Positions 1 to 9,111 of a DNA stretch of 64,000 nt are shown in pieces. This DNA is from CAYQQR01 sp964420035. GTDB lineage: Bacteria; Bacteroidota; Bacteroidia; Bacteroidales; SM23-62. The DNA lies in NCBI GenBank assembly GCA_964420035.1, contig CAYQQR010000006.1, positions 41,984 through 105,983 on the forward strand, in the 5' to 3' direction. Position 1 is the first letter of the stretch, and each line of letters opens with the position of its first letter. Both the position numbers and the translations under genes were made by a program. The notes under the pieces are model-generated. The model made no database searches. It was not told the origin of the DNA and saw nothing but the letters and a program-made list of their open reading frames with translations.

Positions 1-214
1 CGAAGATCACCGCCACCAGGTTACCCTTGGTGGTATAGCGATATGCCTCTTCAGGGTTTTTCTTTATCTCGAGGCAAGGTTCCGCAACCCCCGGCGAATA
101 AGCAAGAGAGAGATCCAGCTGACTGCCGTGGGGTTTGGTGGGGATGATTTCTATTTTGCCCGGTCTGCCTTCGGAATGATAGTTCAGGGCATCCTGGCGT
201 GTGAATTTGGGCAT
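1..214 (-). CDS. maeB: NADP-dependent malic enzyme, N-terminal part (runs off the window)
   Basis: The reverse strand translates from an ATG at 214 into a product beginning MPKFTRQDALNYHSEGRPGK and continuing with a YSPGVAEPCLEI-type segment, which is the conserved N-terminus of bacterial malic enzymes (malate + NAD(P)+ to pyruvate + CO2). Only about 71 codons are present, so the catalytic core and any C-terminal phosphotransacetylase-like domain lie outside the window. It starts 14 nt after the pdxA stop on the same strand, so the two may be co-transcribed. The family is clear; cofactor preference cannot be read from this fragment. Confidence 0.85.
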   Translation of the reverse strand, partial: MPKFTRQDALNYHSEGRPGKIEIIPTKPHGSQLDLSLAYSPGVAEPCLEIKKNPEEAYRYTTKGNLVAVIF

Positions 215-228
215 GGTGTTTTTTTTAT

Positions 229-1284
229 TTATATATCCGAAATATCCACCGGGGGAAGGGGGTCGCGGATGATCTCCCCGGTCAGCTTCCTGTTTTTATA
301 AATGTCACAGGCCGTATAAATGGCCGAACGGAAGGAATCGATGTTGGCTTCGCCCAAACCGGCAAGTTCAAAGGCCGTGCCGTGGGCCGGGGAGGTCCGG
401 ATGACGGGCAGTCCGGCGGTGTAGTTGACTCCTGTTTCTCCGCAAAGTATTTTAAAGGCAGTCAATCCCTGGTCGTGATACATGGCCAGCACCCCGTCAA
501 AATTTCTAAAGCTGGCCGAACCAAAAAACCCGTCCGTGGCATAAGGACCGAAACTCAGGATACCCTCCTCGGTGGCCTGCTTTATTGCCGGATCGATGAC
601 CTCACTTTCTTCATTGCCCAGGATACCGTTTTCACCGGCATGAGGGTTCAGGCCAAGCACGGCGATCCGGGGTTTACGAATAAGAAAATCTTCCTGGAGG
701 CTCTTATTCAAAATGCGCAGTTTGTTGAGGATCAATTCGGTATTCAGGTAGCCGGGAACCCCTGATACCGGTATGTGACCGGTCACCACGCCTACTTTCA
801 TCAGGTCACCGACCATCAGCATCAGTACTTCTTCCGCGTTGAAAACCGATTGGAGATATTCGGTATGCCCCGCGAAGTTAAAACGTTCTGACTGTATGTT
901 TTCCTTGTTGATGGGTGCCGTGACCAGGGCATCCAGTTTGTTTTCCTTCAGATCTTTAGCGGCAGCTTCAAGGGCGCTGGCCGAAGCCTCTCCGGCCTGC
1001 CTGGTCGATTTACCCAGTTCAACCCGGATGTTGTCGTCCACGCAATTGATGATGTTCGCCCGTTTGGCGTTGGCCTCTTCGGGCTTTTTGATGTTGTTCA
1101 GGCTGAAATTCTCGATGTTGAGGGCCTTACGATGGTAGGCGGTCACCTTAGAGGAACCGTAAATGATCGGGGTACAGATATCGAACAGGCGGGTATCCAG
1201 CATGGTTTTTATGATCAACTCATAGCTGATCCCATTCACATCACCGTGGGTTATACCGATTTTAACGGGTTTGTTTTCTTCCAT
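229..1284 (-). CDS. pdxA: 4-hydroxythreonine-4-phosphate dehydrogenase
   Basis: PdxA oxidises 4-phosphohydroxy-L-threonine in the DXP-dependent route to pyridoxal phosphate. The 351-residue product has family length. It shows the N-terminal ITHGDVNGI segment, the GHTEYL metal-ligand region, NPHAGE, and AMYHDQGL with the third metal histidine. The ATG at 1284 gives the usual N-terminus directly before the first beta strand. The gene precedes the malic enzyme gene by 14 nt on the same strand and follows the aminopeptidase gene by 50 nt. Confidence 0.96.
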   Translation of the reverse strand: MEENKPVKIGITHGDVNGISYELIIKTMLDTRLFDICTPIIYGSSKVTAYHRKALNIENFSLNNIKKPEEANAKRANIINCVDDNIRVELGKSTRQAGEASASALEAAAKDLKENKLDALVTAPINKENIQSERFNFAGHTEYLQSVFNAEEVLMLMVGDLMKVGVVTGHIPVSGVPGYLNTELILNKLRILNKSLQEDFLIRKPRIAVLGLNPHAGENGILGNEESEVIDPAIKQATEEGILSFGPYATDGFFGSASFRNFDGVLAMYHDQGLTAFKILCGETGVNYTAGLPVIRTSPAHGTAFELAGLGEANIDSFRSAIYTACDIYKNRKLTGEIIRDPLPPVDISDI

Positions 1285-1334
1285 GATCCGTCAATGAATG
1301 AACCAAAATAGTGATTATTTGCAGAAAATGCAGA

Positions 1335-2768
1335 TCAGGTATACCGGCTCAGAAAGTCGTACATCATCCGGACACCGTAACCGGTACCGCCTGTTGTCAG
1401 GTAGGCATCCCGCTTCTTGATGAAGGCCGGGCCGGCAATATCCAGGTGATAAAAGGGATAATCGGTAAAGTGTGCCAGGAATTTTCCTGCCGTGATGGAA
1501 CCCCCGATCCGTCCGCCGATATTTTTCAAATCAGCGATCTCTGATTTCAGCAGCTTATCGTATTCTTCCCAGAAGGGGTATTCTGCGATCCGTTCATAGA
1601 CCCGTGAGCCGCTTTCCTTGATCTTATCCGTAATCTCTTTGCTTGCGGTTCCCATGCCAACCATGCCGTAATGACCGATAGCATAGTGGGAAGAACCGGT
1701 GAGGGTGGAGAACTCGACCACCAGTTCAGGGTCGTATTTCTTTGCAAAACTAAGGGCATCGGCAAGGATCAGCCGGCCTTCCGCGTCGGTGTTCAGCACT
1801 TCCACGGTAGTACCGTCGAACATGGTGATCACGTCCCCGGGAACATAGGCATTGCCGTCGGGCCGGTTATCGGTTGCAGGGATCAGGCCGATCACATGTA
1901 CCGGAAGTTTGGCCCTGGCTATGGCATAGAAGGTCCCTGCCACGGCAGCGGCGCCGGCCATGTCGCATTTCATGTAATCCATGGAGTCGTGCGTGGGCTT
2001 CAGGCTCAGACCGCCCGTGTCGTAAACTACCCCCTTACCTACCAGGATTACCGGCTTTTTGTTTTTTGCATTTTCCGGTTTCCAGGTCAGGATGTTAAAT
2101 GTCGGCGGATCAACGCTTCCTTTGTTGACCGCGAGCAGGCCCCCCATCTTCAGGGATTCTATCTTCTTCTTGTCGAAAACTTCCAATGTAAAACCCGATT
2201 CATCCGCCAGCTTTTGTATTTCTTTGGATAATTGGCTTGCCGTTAGGAAGGAAAGGGGTTCATTAACCAGGTCGCGGGTATGATATACGGCATGGATGAG
2301 GTGATGCAGGTTCTCAAGCGCTTCAGCATCCAGGCTTCTCCCGACCAGACTGATGCTTTCCAGGCTGTTTTTCTTCTCGTCTTTTTTCTTCCGGTACTTC
2401 AGGAACTGGTAGTTCGATAACAAGAGTCCTTCGATAAAGGCCGTGGTCGCGTCGGCATCCCGGTCCAGGTCCTGTACGACAACCGATTTGATTTTATTTT
2501 GATTTATACTCCTGCATATGCCGTGGCCGAGCTTACGAATGGCCTGGAGCCTGTCATATTCAGTTTTGTCCGGGTCGGTTCTTGCCAGGTATAAAAAACG
2601 CCGGTACTGGTTCAGGGCCAAATGCTTATTTTTTTCATCAGCAAAGCTTTTCTCAACGTAATTCTTTTCCTGCTGGTTCTCGAGGTATTCCGGAAACTTG
2701 TCCGCTGAGCTTGAAAGAAGGATCAGATGCTCTTCTCCCGTGGTTTTTTCTGTTGTCCCTACGTGCAT
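1335..2768 (-). CDS. leucyl aminopeptidase, M17 family
   Basis: Cytosolic di-zinc aminopeptidase that removes N-terminal residues from peptides. The C-terminal catalytic half has the M17 metal-binding motifs: GKGVVYDTGGLSLK (metal-binding Lys and Asp), the DMAGAAAV helix and NTDAEGRLILADAL (signature with Asp, Glu and the catalytic Arg). The N-terminal 160 residues form the divergent macrodomain-like part. Length, 477 residues, is normal. A TAATTTTG match to the -7 element lies at 2802-2809, about 34 nt upstream of the start, with no good -33 element. Confidence 0.93.
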   Translation of the reverse strand: MHVGTTEKTTGEEHLILLSSSADKFPEYLENQQEKNYVEKSFADEKNKHLALNQYRRFLYLARTDPDKTEYDRLQAIRKLGHGICRSINQNKIKSVVVQDLDRDADATTAFIEGLLLSNYQFLKYRKKKDEKKNSLESISLVGRSLDAEALENLHHLIHAVYHTRDLVNEPLSFLTASQLSKEIQKLADESGFTLEVFDKKKIESLKMGGLLAVNKGSVDPPTFNILTWKPENAKNKKPVILVGKGVVYDTGGLSLKPTHDSMDYMKCDMAGAAAVAGTFYAIARAKLPVHVIGLIPATDNRPDGNAYVPGDVITMFDGTTVEVLNTDAEGRLILADALSFAKKYDPELVVEFSTLTGSSHYAIGHYGMVGMGTASKEITDKIKESGSRVYERIAEYPFWEEYDKLLKSEIADLKNIGGRIGGSITAGKFLAHFTDYPFYHLDIAGPAFIKKRDAYLTTGGTGYGVRMMYDFLSRYT

Positions 2769-2856
2769 CTCTTAGGGGTTTTTAGTGCTCAAATAAAAAC
2801 ACAAAATTAGTAATTATTTGGGAGAGTTAGGGATTCGGATATAGAATTCAGGATTC

Positions 2857-2880
2857 AGCCTGCCTGACAGCAGGCAGGCT
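2857..2880. repeat. 10-bp inverted repeat with 4-nt loop
   Basis: AGCCTGCCTG and CAGGCAGGCT pair perfectly around ACAG. It lies in the 273-bp gap between pepA-like and DUF4837 genes. The same gap also has an AGTAGGA/AGTAAGT-type microrepeat at about 2896-2927 and a second hairpin, GTCCCG...CGGGAC, at 2964-2981. There is no T-run, so it is not an obvious terminator; it could be a REP-like element. Confidence 0.6.
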
Positions 2881-3041
2881 GGGTTCCTCAGTTCAGTAGG
2901 AAGTAGGAAGTAAGTAGTAAGTAGTAGCAGCGAAATTCCGAAAAGCGGCGAAGCGGAAAGGCAGTCCCGGGCACTCGGGACGGAAATACAGCGTGGCGGA
3001 AAAGCAATCCCGATTTATGGTTACGGAACCGCGGCTACAGG

Positions 3042-4028
3042 TTACTCGACTATTTCCAGTGAGTAGACTATCGCTTCCAGCTCGTGGTACCTGGTGCGCT
3101 TGTCATAACGGGGGGAGTAGAGGAAACCTTCGGCGGTGACCACCCGGTTCCTTTTTTCATCCACCATGCTGACACTGATGAAGGGACCGCCCATGAAGGC
3201 CCCTTTGGTTTTCCACAGGCCCCTGAGCTCGGCGGCATACTTTCCCCTGATGGTCATCTCGGTTAACCGGGGAGGGAAATCTTCCTCGGTGGTCATATGG
3301 GAGCCCTCTACCGGTCCGGGCACATATTTCCTCATGAACTCGTTTCTTTTTTTAACCAGGTAATCCACGGTAAAGGTATTCGGATCGGTGTAGGGATAGT
3401 GATAGAGCAGGATGCCCTGGGTCATGAAAGCGGTTTCATTGGAGATCCAGACAAAATCGGAAGAGTCTACATCCAGGTTATATCCCATGGGAACCGTGAG
3501 GGTTGCATGATGGTTCTTCTGAAGTAATTTGGAAACCCCCAGTGAAACGTTCTCTGCATAGAGATCCATCAATCGCTTCCGCTCGATCTCTGCCATGCTT
3601 TCCAGGAGCCTGTCTACATTTTCCTGAAGATAGGCCAGCAGGGAATCGGCCCCGGGGGCAACCATGTTGGCAACCACCTGGGGCTTGGCCCAGAGGTTAT
3701 TCTGAAAAACCACTTTAGCTTCCTTGAAATCATCCCCCAGTTTTATCAGGAAAATATTTCGGTGAATCTTGTACATATTTTTCAGATCGGAAGGAGAAAT
3801 ATGGAGCAGGTCGTATTTGGGTTCGGGTTGGGGCAGGTAGGCTAAGGGTTCCTGGAAATTTTCCCGGAAGAAATCTCCCAGTTTCCCGTCCCAGTGTGCT
3901 TTGCTCATCACCACCACAATTTCTCCCTGCTTTCCGCTGGCATTGGGTAAAAAAGGTTTCTTCTCCTGATTGGTGCAAGACAGCGCGGTTAGCAAAATCC
4001 CCAGGGCGAACCATAATATGTTTTTCAT
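3042..4028 (-). CDS. DUF4837 family lipoprotein
   Basis: The product starts MKNILWFALGILLTALSCT, a lipoprotein signal with the lipobox Cys near residue 18. I chose this ATG over one 25 codons upstream because it starts the signal peptide and avoids overlap with the next gene. The rest matches the Bacteroidota DUF4837 family: an early KQGEIVVVMSKAHWDG segment and a conserved C-terminal half with GPFISVSMVDEKRNRVV and EGFLYSPRYDKR. Function is unknown. The predicted location is membrane-anchored, facing the periplasm or outer membrane. It follows the transglycosylase gene by 31 nt. Confidence 0.85.
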   Translation of the reverse strand: MKNILWFALGILLTALSCTNQEKKPFLPNASGKQGEIVVVMSKAHWDGKLGDFFRENFQEPLAYLPQPEPKYDLLHISPSDLKNMYKIHRNIFLIKLGDDFKEAKVVFQNNLWAKPQVVANMVAPGADSLLAYLQENVDRLLESMAEIERKRLMDLYAENVSLGVSKLLQKNHHATLTVPMGYNLDVDSSDFVWISNETAFMTQGILLYHYPYTDPNTFTVDYLVKKRNEFMRKYVPGPVEGSHMTTEEDFPPRLTEMTIRGKYAAELRGLWKTKGAFMGGPFISVSMVDEKRNRVVTAEGFLYSPRYDKRTRYHELEAIVYSLEIVE

Positions 4029-4059
4029 AATTAAAGATTTAGTAAAATAGATTTTGCTC

Positions 4060-4770
4060 TTAAAGTCCTGTATGAGCAGGAACGGCTCCGGTATCAGCTT
4101 CAAAATTTATGCCATGGAGCCGGTAATTTTCGCCAAGATAGTACAATGCGATGAAAGCAGGAATAAATCGTTGGGATTGTTCCGGCAGATGGGAGCGAAG
4201 TCTCCAGTATTCTTTGCTGCCCGAATGTTCCATGGCCTGCCTCAGGGTGATCGGGCCGGAGTTGTAGGCTGCCAGAACCAACCACCAGTCTTTGAATTCT
4301 TCATACAGCCCGGTAAGGTATTTACAGGCTGCCCGGGTTGACAGTTCAGGGTCTTTTCTTTGATCAATCGAGTCGTTTACAAACAGTTTCATATTGGTCG
4401 CCGTAAAGGATTTAAACTGCCATAATCCGAGTGCCCCGGTTGAGGAACGGGCCTCGGGATTAAGTCCCGATTCCAGCATGGCCAGATATTTTAATTCCGG
4501 GGGAAGGTGGTATTCATGACAAAGCTTCTCGATAACTGGGAAGTACCCGATGCTTCGTTCGAGAAATATTTCCAATTGGTCGCGACGCTCTCCCAGGTAC
4601 AGATCAATAAAATAGGCCACGTCAGCATTGTATTCCAAAGGTACTGCCGTGTGCCGGTCCATGAGGGCTATCCGGTATTCAATGATAAAATTATCGGGAT
4701 CATCATTGCTGTCAAAAGACAACAGTAAGGGTAAAAAAAAGACAAAAATGATCCTTCTGAAGGGCCTCAT
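4060..4770 (-). CDS. lytic transglycosylase (SLT domain, MltD-like), short form
   Basis: Predicted periplasmic peptidoglycan transglycosylase. After an N-terminal signal (MRPFRRIIFVFFLPLLLS), an SLT domain occupies about residues 75-200. It contains the catalytic Glu in AMLESGLNPEA, then STGALGLWQF and VLAAYNSGP, the three hallmark motifs. At 236 residues it lacks the C-terminal LysM repeats typical of MltD, so it is a catalytic-domain-only version. It probably forms an operon with the downstream DUF4837 lipoprotein. Confidence 0.9.
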   Translation of the reverse strand: MRPFRRIIFVFFLPLLLSFDSNDDPDNFIIEYRIALMDRHTAVPLEYNADVAYFIDLYLGERRDQLEIFLERSIGYFPVIEKLCHEYHLPPELKYLAMLESGLNPEARSSTGALGLWQFKSFTATNMKLFVNDSIDQRKDPELSTRAACKYLTGLYEEFKDWWLVLAAYNSGPITLRQAMEHSGSKEYWRLRSHLPEQSQRFIPAFIALYYLGENYRLHGINFEADTGAVPAHTGL

Positions 4771-4831
4771 TAGTTTGTACCGACTGGATGGCTTAAAATA
4801 GAAAGTTTCTTCCTTTAACAGTGCCTTCTTT

Positions 4832-6262
4832 TCAGTCTTTCTTCAACAATGACCTGCTAAATGCTAACAGTTTGTGCTCTTCGAGAGGAGCAGCCATCAG
4901 CTGCATGCCATAAGGCAGTCCATTGGGATGAATGCCGGCAGGAATGCTGATGGCCGGGGTTCCGGCCAGGTTGGCATGTATGGTATAAATATCTTCCAGG
5001 TAAAGGGCCACCGGATCTCCTTCAAAAGCACCATGGAGAAATGCAGTATTCGGACTGGTGGGTGAGAGGATAAAGTCGTACTTATTAAACAGTTCCCGGG
5101 TCTGTTCCCGTATCAACTGCCTTACCTCCTGTGCCTTTTTGTAATATGCATCATAATAGCCCGCACTCAGCACAAAGGTTCCGGTCATAATGCGTCTTTT
5201 TACTTCTTTCCCAAAACCCTGGCTCCGGGATTTTTGATATACTTCGGCCGGTGTTTTGGTGTCCCTGGCCCTGAAACCGTAGTGGACGCCATCGTATCGT
5301 GCCAGGTTGGAGGAAGCTTCGGCAGTTGCCAGAATGTAATAGCAGGGGACCAGGTAGTCGAGCCAGGGAAATTCAATTTTGTCCACCAGGTGACCCATAT
5401 TTTTCAGTCTGTCTATCTTATTTCGTATACCGGTGCGGATATGCCGGTCCAGTCCGGGATGCTCCATACATTCCCTGAAAAAAGCTATTTTATATACCTC
5501 TTTCGGGTCTTCCGGTTTGTTATAGTCTGGTACAAGTCCTGGAGATGAAGTACTGTCTTTGGGGTCGTGGCCTGCCATGACTTCCAGGAGGGCTGCAAGG
5601 TCTTCTATGGTATGCGCCATGGGCCCGATCTGATCGAGGGAAGAACCATAGGCAATCAATCCGTAGCGGGATACCCGTCCATAGCCGGGTTTTAATCCGG
5701 TAATGCCACAGAAGGCAGCCGGCAGGCGGATGGATCCCCCGGTATCCGATCCCAGGGCCGCGTGGCAAAGCCCGGCTGCCACAGCAGAGGCTGAACCGCC
5801 CGAAGAACCGCCGGGTACTTTTTCCTCGTTGAGGGGATTCAGGACCTTACCGTAAAAGGAGGTATCATTGGTGCTGCCCATGGCGAATTCATCGCAATTC
5901 GTACGTCCGATGATGATGGCATCTTCGGCCAGCAGTCGCTCCACAACCGTGGCGTGATAGGGGGATACATAGCCTTCGAGGATCCCGGAAGCAGCGCTCA
6001 GGCGGTGGTTTTTAAAAGCAATATTGTCCTTGACTCCCAGAACCAATCCTGCCAGTTTTCCGGCCCGGCCGGAGCGTATCTTTTTATCAATTTCTCTGGC
6101 CCGGTCGAGGGCTTCATCATCAAAGCTTTCAATAAAGGCATTTAAGTGCCGGTACTTATGGATCCTTTCCAGGAACCGCTCTACAATACCCGGGACCCGG
6201 AGGCGACCGGCCAGGATCGCTTCATGATCTTGTATAAAAGTGTATTTGGGGAAATCAGCCAT
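4832..6262 (-). CDS. gatA: Asp-tRNA(Asn)/Glu-tRNA(Gln) amidotransferase subunit A
   Basis: Amidase-signature subunit of GatCAB, which supplies ammonia from glutamine to mischarged Asp-tRNA(Asn) or Glu-tRNA(Gln). It carries catalytic Lys78 in GLVLGVKDN, the GGSSGGSASA loop with the cis-Ser, and GSDTGGSIRLPAAF with the Ser nucleophile. I chose the ATG at 6262 (MADFPKYTF), not one 12 codons upstream, since the upstream extension lies in terminator-like DNA. GatB and GatC are not in the window. The length of about 476 residues is normal. Confidence 0.93.
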   Translation of the reverse strand: MADFPKYTFIQDHEAILAGRLRVPGIVERFLERIHKYRHLNAFIESFDDEALDRAREIDKKIRSGRAGKLAGLVLGVKDNIAFKNHRLSAASGILEGYVSPYHATVVERLLAEDAIIIGRTNCDEFAMGSTNDTSFYGKVLNPLNEEKVPGGSSGGSASAVAAGLCHAALGSDTGGSIRLPAAFCGITGLKPGYGRVSRYGLIAYGSSLDQIGPMAHTIEDLAALLEVMAGHDPKDSTSSPGLVPDYNKPEDPKEVYKIAFFRECMEHPGLDRHIRTGIRNKIDRLKNMGHLVDKIEFPWLDYLVPCYYILATAEASSNLARYDGVHYGFRARDTKTPAEVYQKSRSQGFGKEVKRRIMTGTFVLSAGYYDAYYKKAQEVRQLIREQTRELFNKYDFILSPTSPNTAFLHGAFEGDPVALYLEDIYTIHANLAGTPAISIPAGIHPNGLPYGMQLMAAPLEEHKLLAFSRSLLKKD

Positions 6263-6267
6263 CCGGA

Positions 6268-6309
6268 CAAAAAAAAACCAGTCTTTGAAAACATACAAAA
6301 AAAGACTGG
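6268..6309 (-). terminator. intrinsic terminator after tatA
   Basis: On the reverse strand a 9-bp stem, CCAGTCTTT/AAAGACTGG, with a 14-nt loop is followed by a run of nine T. It lies between the tatA stop and the gatA start, so gatA is probably either attenuated or driven by its own promoter. Confidence 0.75.
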
Positions 6310-6331
6310 CTAAAGAGTTTGAAGAATATTA

Positions 6332-6538
6332 TCAGGACTTGCTGTCTTTTTTCAGCTCTTTTTCATTGTTGTTATCTGGCTCATCATCTTTGGTGGCTTT
6401 CTTGAATTCTTTCATTCCCTGCCCCAGTCCTTTCATCAGTTCAGGAATCTTTCTCCCACCGAACAATAGAACGACCACGAGTATGATAAGCAATACCTGC
6501 CATGGTCCGATCATCCCGAGTTGAATAAATAAGTTCAT
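6332..6538 (-). CDS. tatA: twin-arginine translocase subunit TatA/TatE
   Basis: 68-residue Tat pore subunit: a single N-terminal membrane helix (about residues 12-27, LLIILVVVLLFGG), the FG motif at its end, an amphipathic helix KIPELMKGLGQGMKEFKKA, and a charged, disordered tail. No TatC is present in the window. A TAAATTTG -7 match at 6562-6569 would give a short leader. A terminator follows the gene. Confidence 0.93.
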   Translation of the reverse strand: MNLFIQLGMIGPWQVLLIILVVVLLFGGRKIPELMKGLGQGMKEFKKATKDDEPDNNNEKELKKDSKS

Positions 6539-6579
6539 GATTTCGTCTGTTATTTATGATACAAATTTAGCAATTATTA

Positions 6580-7905
6580 TTAACCCTTGAACACGAAGTT
6601 CTTCAGGTCGTTTCCAAATGCCAGGACCATCAATCCGAGCAGGATGATCATCCCGGCGATCTGCGCGTATTCCAGGAATTTATCTCCCGGTTTCCTGCCG
6701 GTGATCATTTCAAAAAGGATAAAGAGTACATGGCCCCCGTCCAGCGCGGGAATGGGCAACAGGTTCATGATCCCCAGGATGATGGAAAGCAGGGCGGTAA
6801 GCGACCAGAAAGACTGCCAGTCCCATTGTCCGGGGAAAATACTACCGATACGGATAAAACTCCCGACCGATTTATAGGCCTCCGTGCCCGGTGTCAGGAT
6901 AAGTTTAAGCTGTTTGAGGTAACTCACCAGGGTTTGGTAGCCTTTGGTGATGCCCGCGGGAATCGCGGCAAAGAAAGAATAGTCCAGGGTTTCCAGTTCA
7001 AAGAACCGGGATGCATCCCCCACGGGATATACGCCTATCTTGCCTGATTCGGGCAAGCTTAAGGTACGTTCCATTTTTTCTCCATCCCGGAAGAACTGGA
7101 GCGTAATCTCCTCCCCGGCATGATGAATTACCGAGTCGGCAAAAGCATCAAAAAAGGACAATGACATCCCATTAAAACCAACGATGGAATCCCCCGGTTG
7201 CAAATCGGCCTTTTGGGCAACCGACCCTTCCGCAAAAGCACCAACGATGAAAGGAAATCTGGGGGCAATGAAATTGGGTGATTTCAATAGTTCCGCTATG
7301 ATGTCATCAGGCACATATATGTTCTTGATCTCATCATTCCTGTTAACTTGTATGGTTTGGTGACGGTTTACGATCAGGTCGTGAATGATCATTCTAAAAT
7401 TCTCCACTTTCCGGCCATCCAGGGAAACGATCTTATCCCCGTCCTTCAATCCAATTTCTTCTGCCAGTGAATCGGCGGCAATACCATATTTAAGATTGTC
7501 GGTGGGTAAGTATTGCTCGCCCCAGGTGAATAACACCGATGCGAAAATGACGATGGCCGTTACAAAGTTGAAAAGGACCCCTCCCACCATGACCAGGAAG
7601 CGTTGCCATACAGGTTTTGAGCGGAATTCCCAGGGCTCGGGTGGTTTTTTCATCTGGTTCTTGTCCAAGGATTCATCGATCATACCGGCTATTTTGGCAT
7701 ATCCTCCCAGGGGCAGCCACCCGATGCCGAATTCCGTTTCCCCTATCTTTTTTCTGTAGAGCGCGAACCAGGGATGGAAAAAGATAAAAAACCGGTCCAC
7801 CCGCATTTTAAACAGCCTGGCAAAGGCAAAGTGACCCAATTCATGCACCAGTACGATGATGGTCAGGCTCACCAGCAGTTGCGCCGCTTTGATCAATACA
7901 TCCAT
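6580..7905 (-). CDS. rseP: RIP metalloprotease RseP (site-2 protease)
   Basis: Intramembrane zinc protease of the inner membrane; RseP homologues cut anti-sigma factors or remnant signal peptides. The first membrane helix contains HELGHF (His21, Glu22, His25). A central PDZ region spans about residues 140-300 (two GDxIxGxxG-like loops). The C-terminal helix holds NLLPIPALDGGHVLF, the third zinc ligand segment. The 441-residue length is normal. It is downstream of dxr in the same direction (42 nt gap), a common arrangement in Bacteroidota. Confidence 0.94.
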   Translation of the reverse strand: MDVLIKAAQLLVSLTIIVLVHELGHFAFARLFKMRVDRFFIFFHPWFALYRKKIGETEFGIGWLPLGGYAKIAGMIDESLDKNQMKKPPEPWEFRSKPVWQRFLVMVGGVLFNFVTAIVIFASVLFTWGEQYLPTDNLKYGIAADSLAEEIGLKDGDKIVSLDGRKVENFRMIIHDLIVNRHQTIQVNRNDEIKNIYVPDDIIAELLKSPNFIAPRFPFIVGAFAEGSVAQKADLQPGDSIVGFNGMSLSFFDAFADSVIHHAGEEITLQFFRDGEKMERTLSLPESGKIGVYPVGDASRFFELETLDYSFFAAIPAGITKGYQTLVSYLKQLKLILTPGTEAYKSVGSFIRIGSIFPGQWDWQSFWSLTALLSIILGIMNLLPIPALDGGHVLFILFEMITGRKPGDKFLEYAQIAGMIILLGLMVLAFGNDLKNFVFKG

Positions 7906-7947
7906 TCAAAATAGTTTTTCTTAACAACAAACATGGTCCCCGGTGGT

Positions 7948-9111
7948 TTAGTGCCTTCCTGATTTAATCAGATCCAGGGCTGTTTTCCTGGTGACCCGGT
8001 TGGTGTGGCACAGAACTTCGTAGTCCGGGTTTTCTTCAAAACGGGTTTTCTCCAGGGTCTGTTCGATGATATCTGACATCTGTAAGAAAGCCAACTGATC
8101 CGATAAAAATGAACCCACCACCACTTCATTCACGGCATTTAAGGCACAGGGCATATTGCCCCCGGTTTTCATGGCTTCAAACGCGAATGCAAGGTTACGA
8201 AATTTTTTTGTATCCGGCGACTTAAATGTCAGCATGGGATAATCCGAAAAGCTAAAACGCCTGAAATCCGATTTTATTCTTCGCGGGAAGTTGAGGGCAT
8301 AATGTATGGGCAGCCTCATGTCGGGAACGCCCATTTGTGCTTTGATCGATCCGTCTTCAAACTGGACCATGGAATGGATCACCGACTGGGGATGGATGAC
8401 CACCTCGATCTGTCCGGGTTTCAGGTCAAAGAGCCATTTTGCCTCGATGACCTCCAGGCCTTTGTTCATCAGGCTGGCAGAATCGATGGTGATCTTGTCC
8501 CCCATGCACCAGTTGGGGTGCATCAGGGCCTCTTTCTTTGTGACCCGCGACAGCTCATCCATGCTCATATCCAGGAAGGGACCGCCCGAGGCTGTCAGGA
8601 TGATCTTTTCGATGGGATTCCTATACTCCCCCACCATGCATTGAAAGATGGCGGAGTGTTCCGAATCCACGGGAATGACGAGCACCCCTTTATCATGGGC
8701 AAGTTTTTTGATCAACTGTCCCCCGGCCACCATGGTTTCCTTGTTGGCCAGGGCGATGTTTTTCCCGGCTTCGATGGCGCGTATGGTGGGGCGCAGACCG
8801 GAAAAGCCCACCAGTGCGGTCAGGACCATGTCTATGGAAGGCAGGTCAACCACCTCTGCAAGGGCATCTTTGCCTGCAAAGACTTTGATGGGGTGGTTGG
8901 CCAGGGCCCGGGAGACCAGTTCATATTTTGCCTCGTTGGCAATCACCACGTGATTGGGCAGGTAAGTGAGGGCTTGTTTGATCAGTAATCCGGCGTTTTC
9001 ATTGGCTGTGAGGACCTCTACCTCAAAAAGGTCCGGGTGCATGGCAATCACTTCCAGCGCCTGGGTCCCGATGGAGCCGGTCGATCCCAATATGGCGATA
9101 CTTTTCTCCAT
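7948..9111 (-). CDS. dxr: 1-deoxy-D-xylulose-5-phosphate reductoisomerase
   Basis: Converts DXP to 2-C-methyl-D-erythritol 4-phosphate in the MEP isoprenoid pathway. Visible are the NADPH-binding GSTGSIGTQALEVI at the N-terminus, NKETMVAGG, VDSEHSAIFQC (metal and substrate ligands), the LTASGGPF loop and NKGLEVIEAKWLF. Length is 387 residues. Its ATG shares one base with the stop of the upstream M23 peptidase gene, so the two are translationally coupled. Confidence 0.97.
   Translation of the reverse strand: MEKSIAILGSTGSIGTQALEVIAMHPDLFEVEVLTANENAGLLIKQALTYLPNHVVIANEAKYELVSRALANHPIKVFAGKDALAEVVDLPSIDMVLTALVGFSGLRPTIRAIEAGKNIALANKETMVAGGQLIKKLAHDKGVLVIPVDSEHSAIFQCMVGEYRNPIEKIILTASGGPFLDMSMDELSRVTKKEALMHPNWCMGDKITIDSASLMNKGLEVIEAKWLFDLKPGQIEVVIHPQSVIHSMVQFEDGSIKAQMGVPDMRLPIHYALNFPRRIKSDFRRFSFSDYPMLTFKSPDTKKFRNLAFAFEAMKTGGNMPCALNAVNEVVVGSFLSDQLAFLQMSDIIEQTLEKTRFEENPDYEVLCHTNRVTRKTALDLIKSGRH

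Noticed and set aside
8302..8988. 228-codon plus-strand frame opposite dxr
   Set aside because: Antisense shadow of dxr; no start signal and no recognisable motif.
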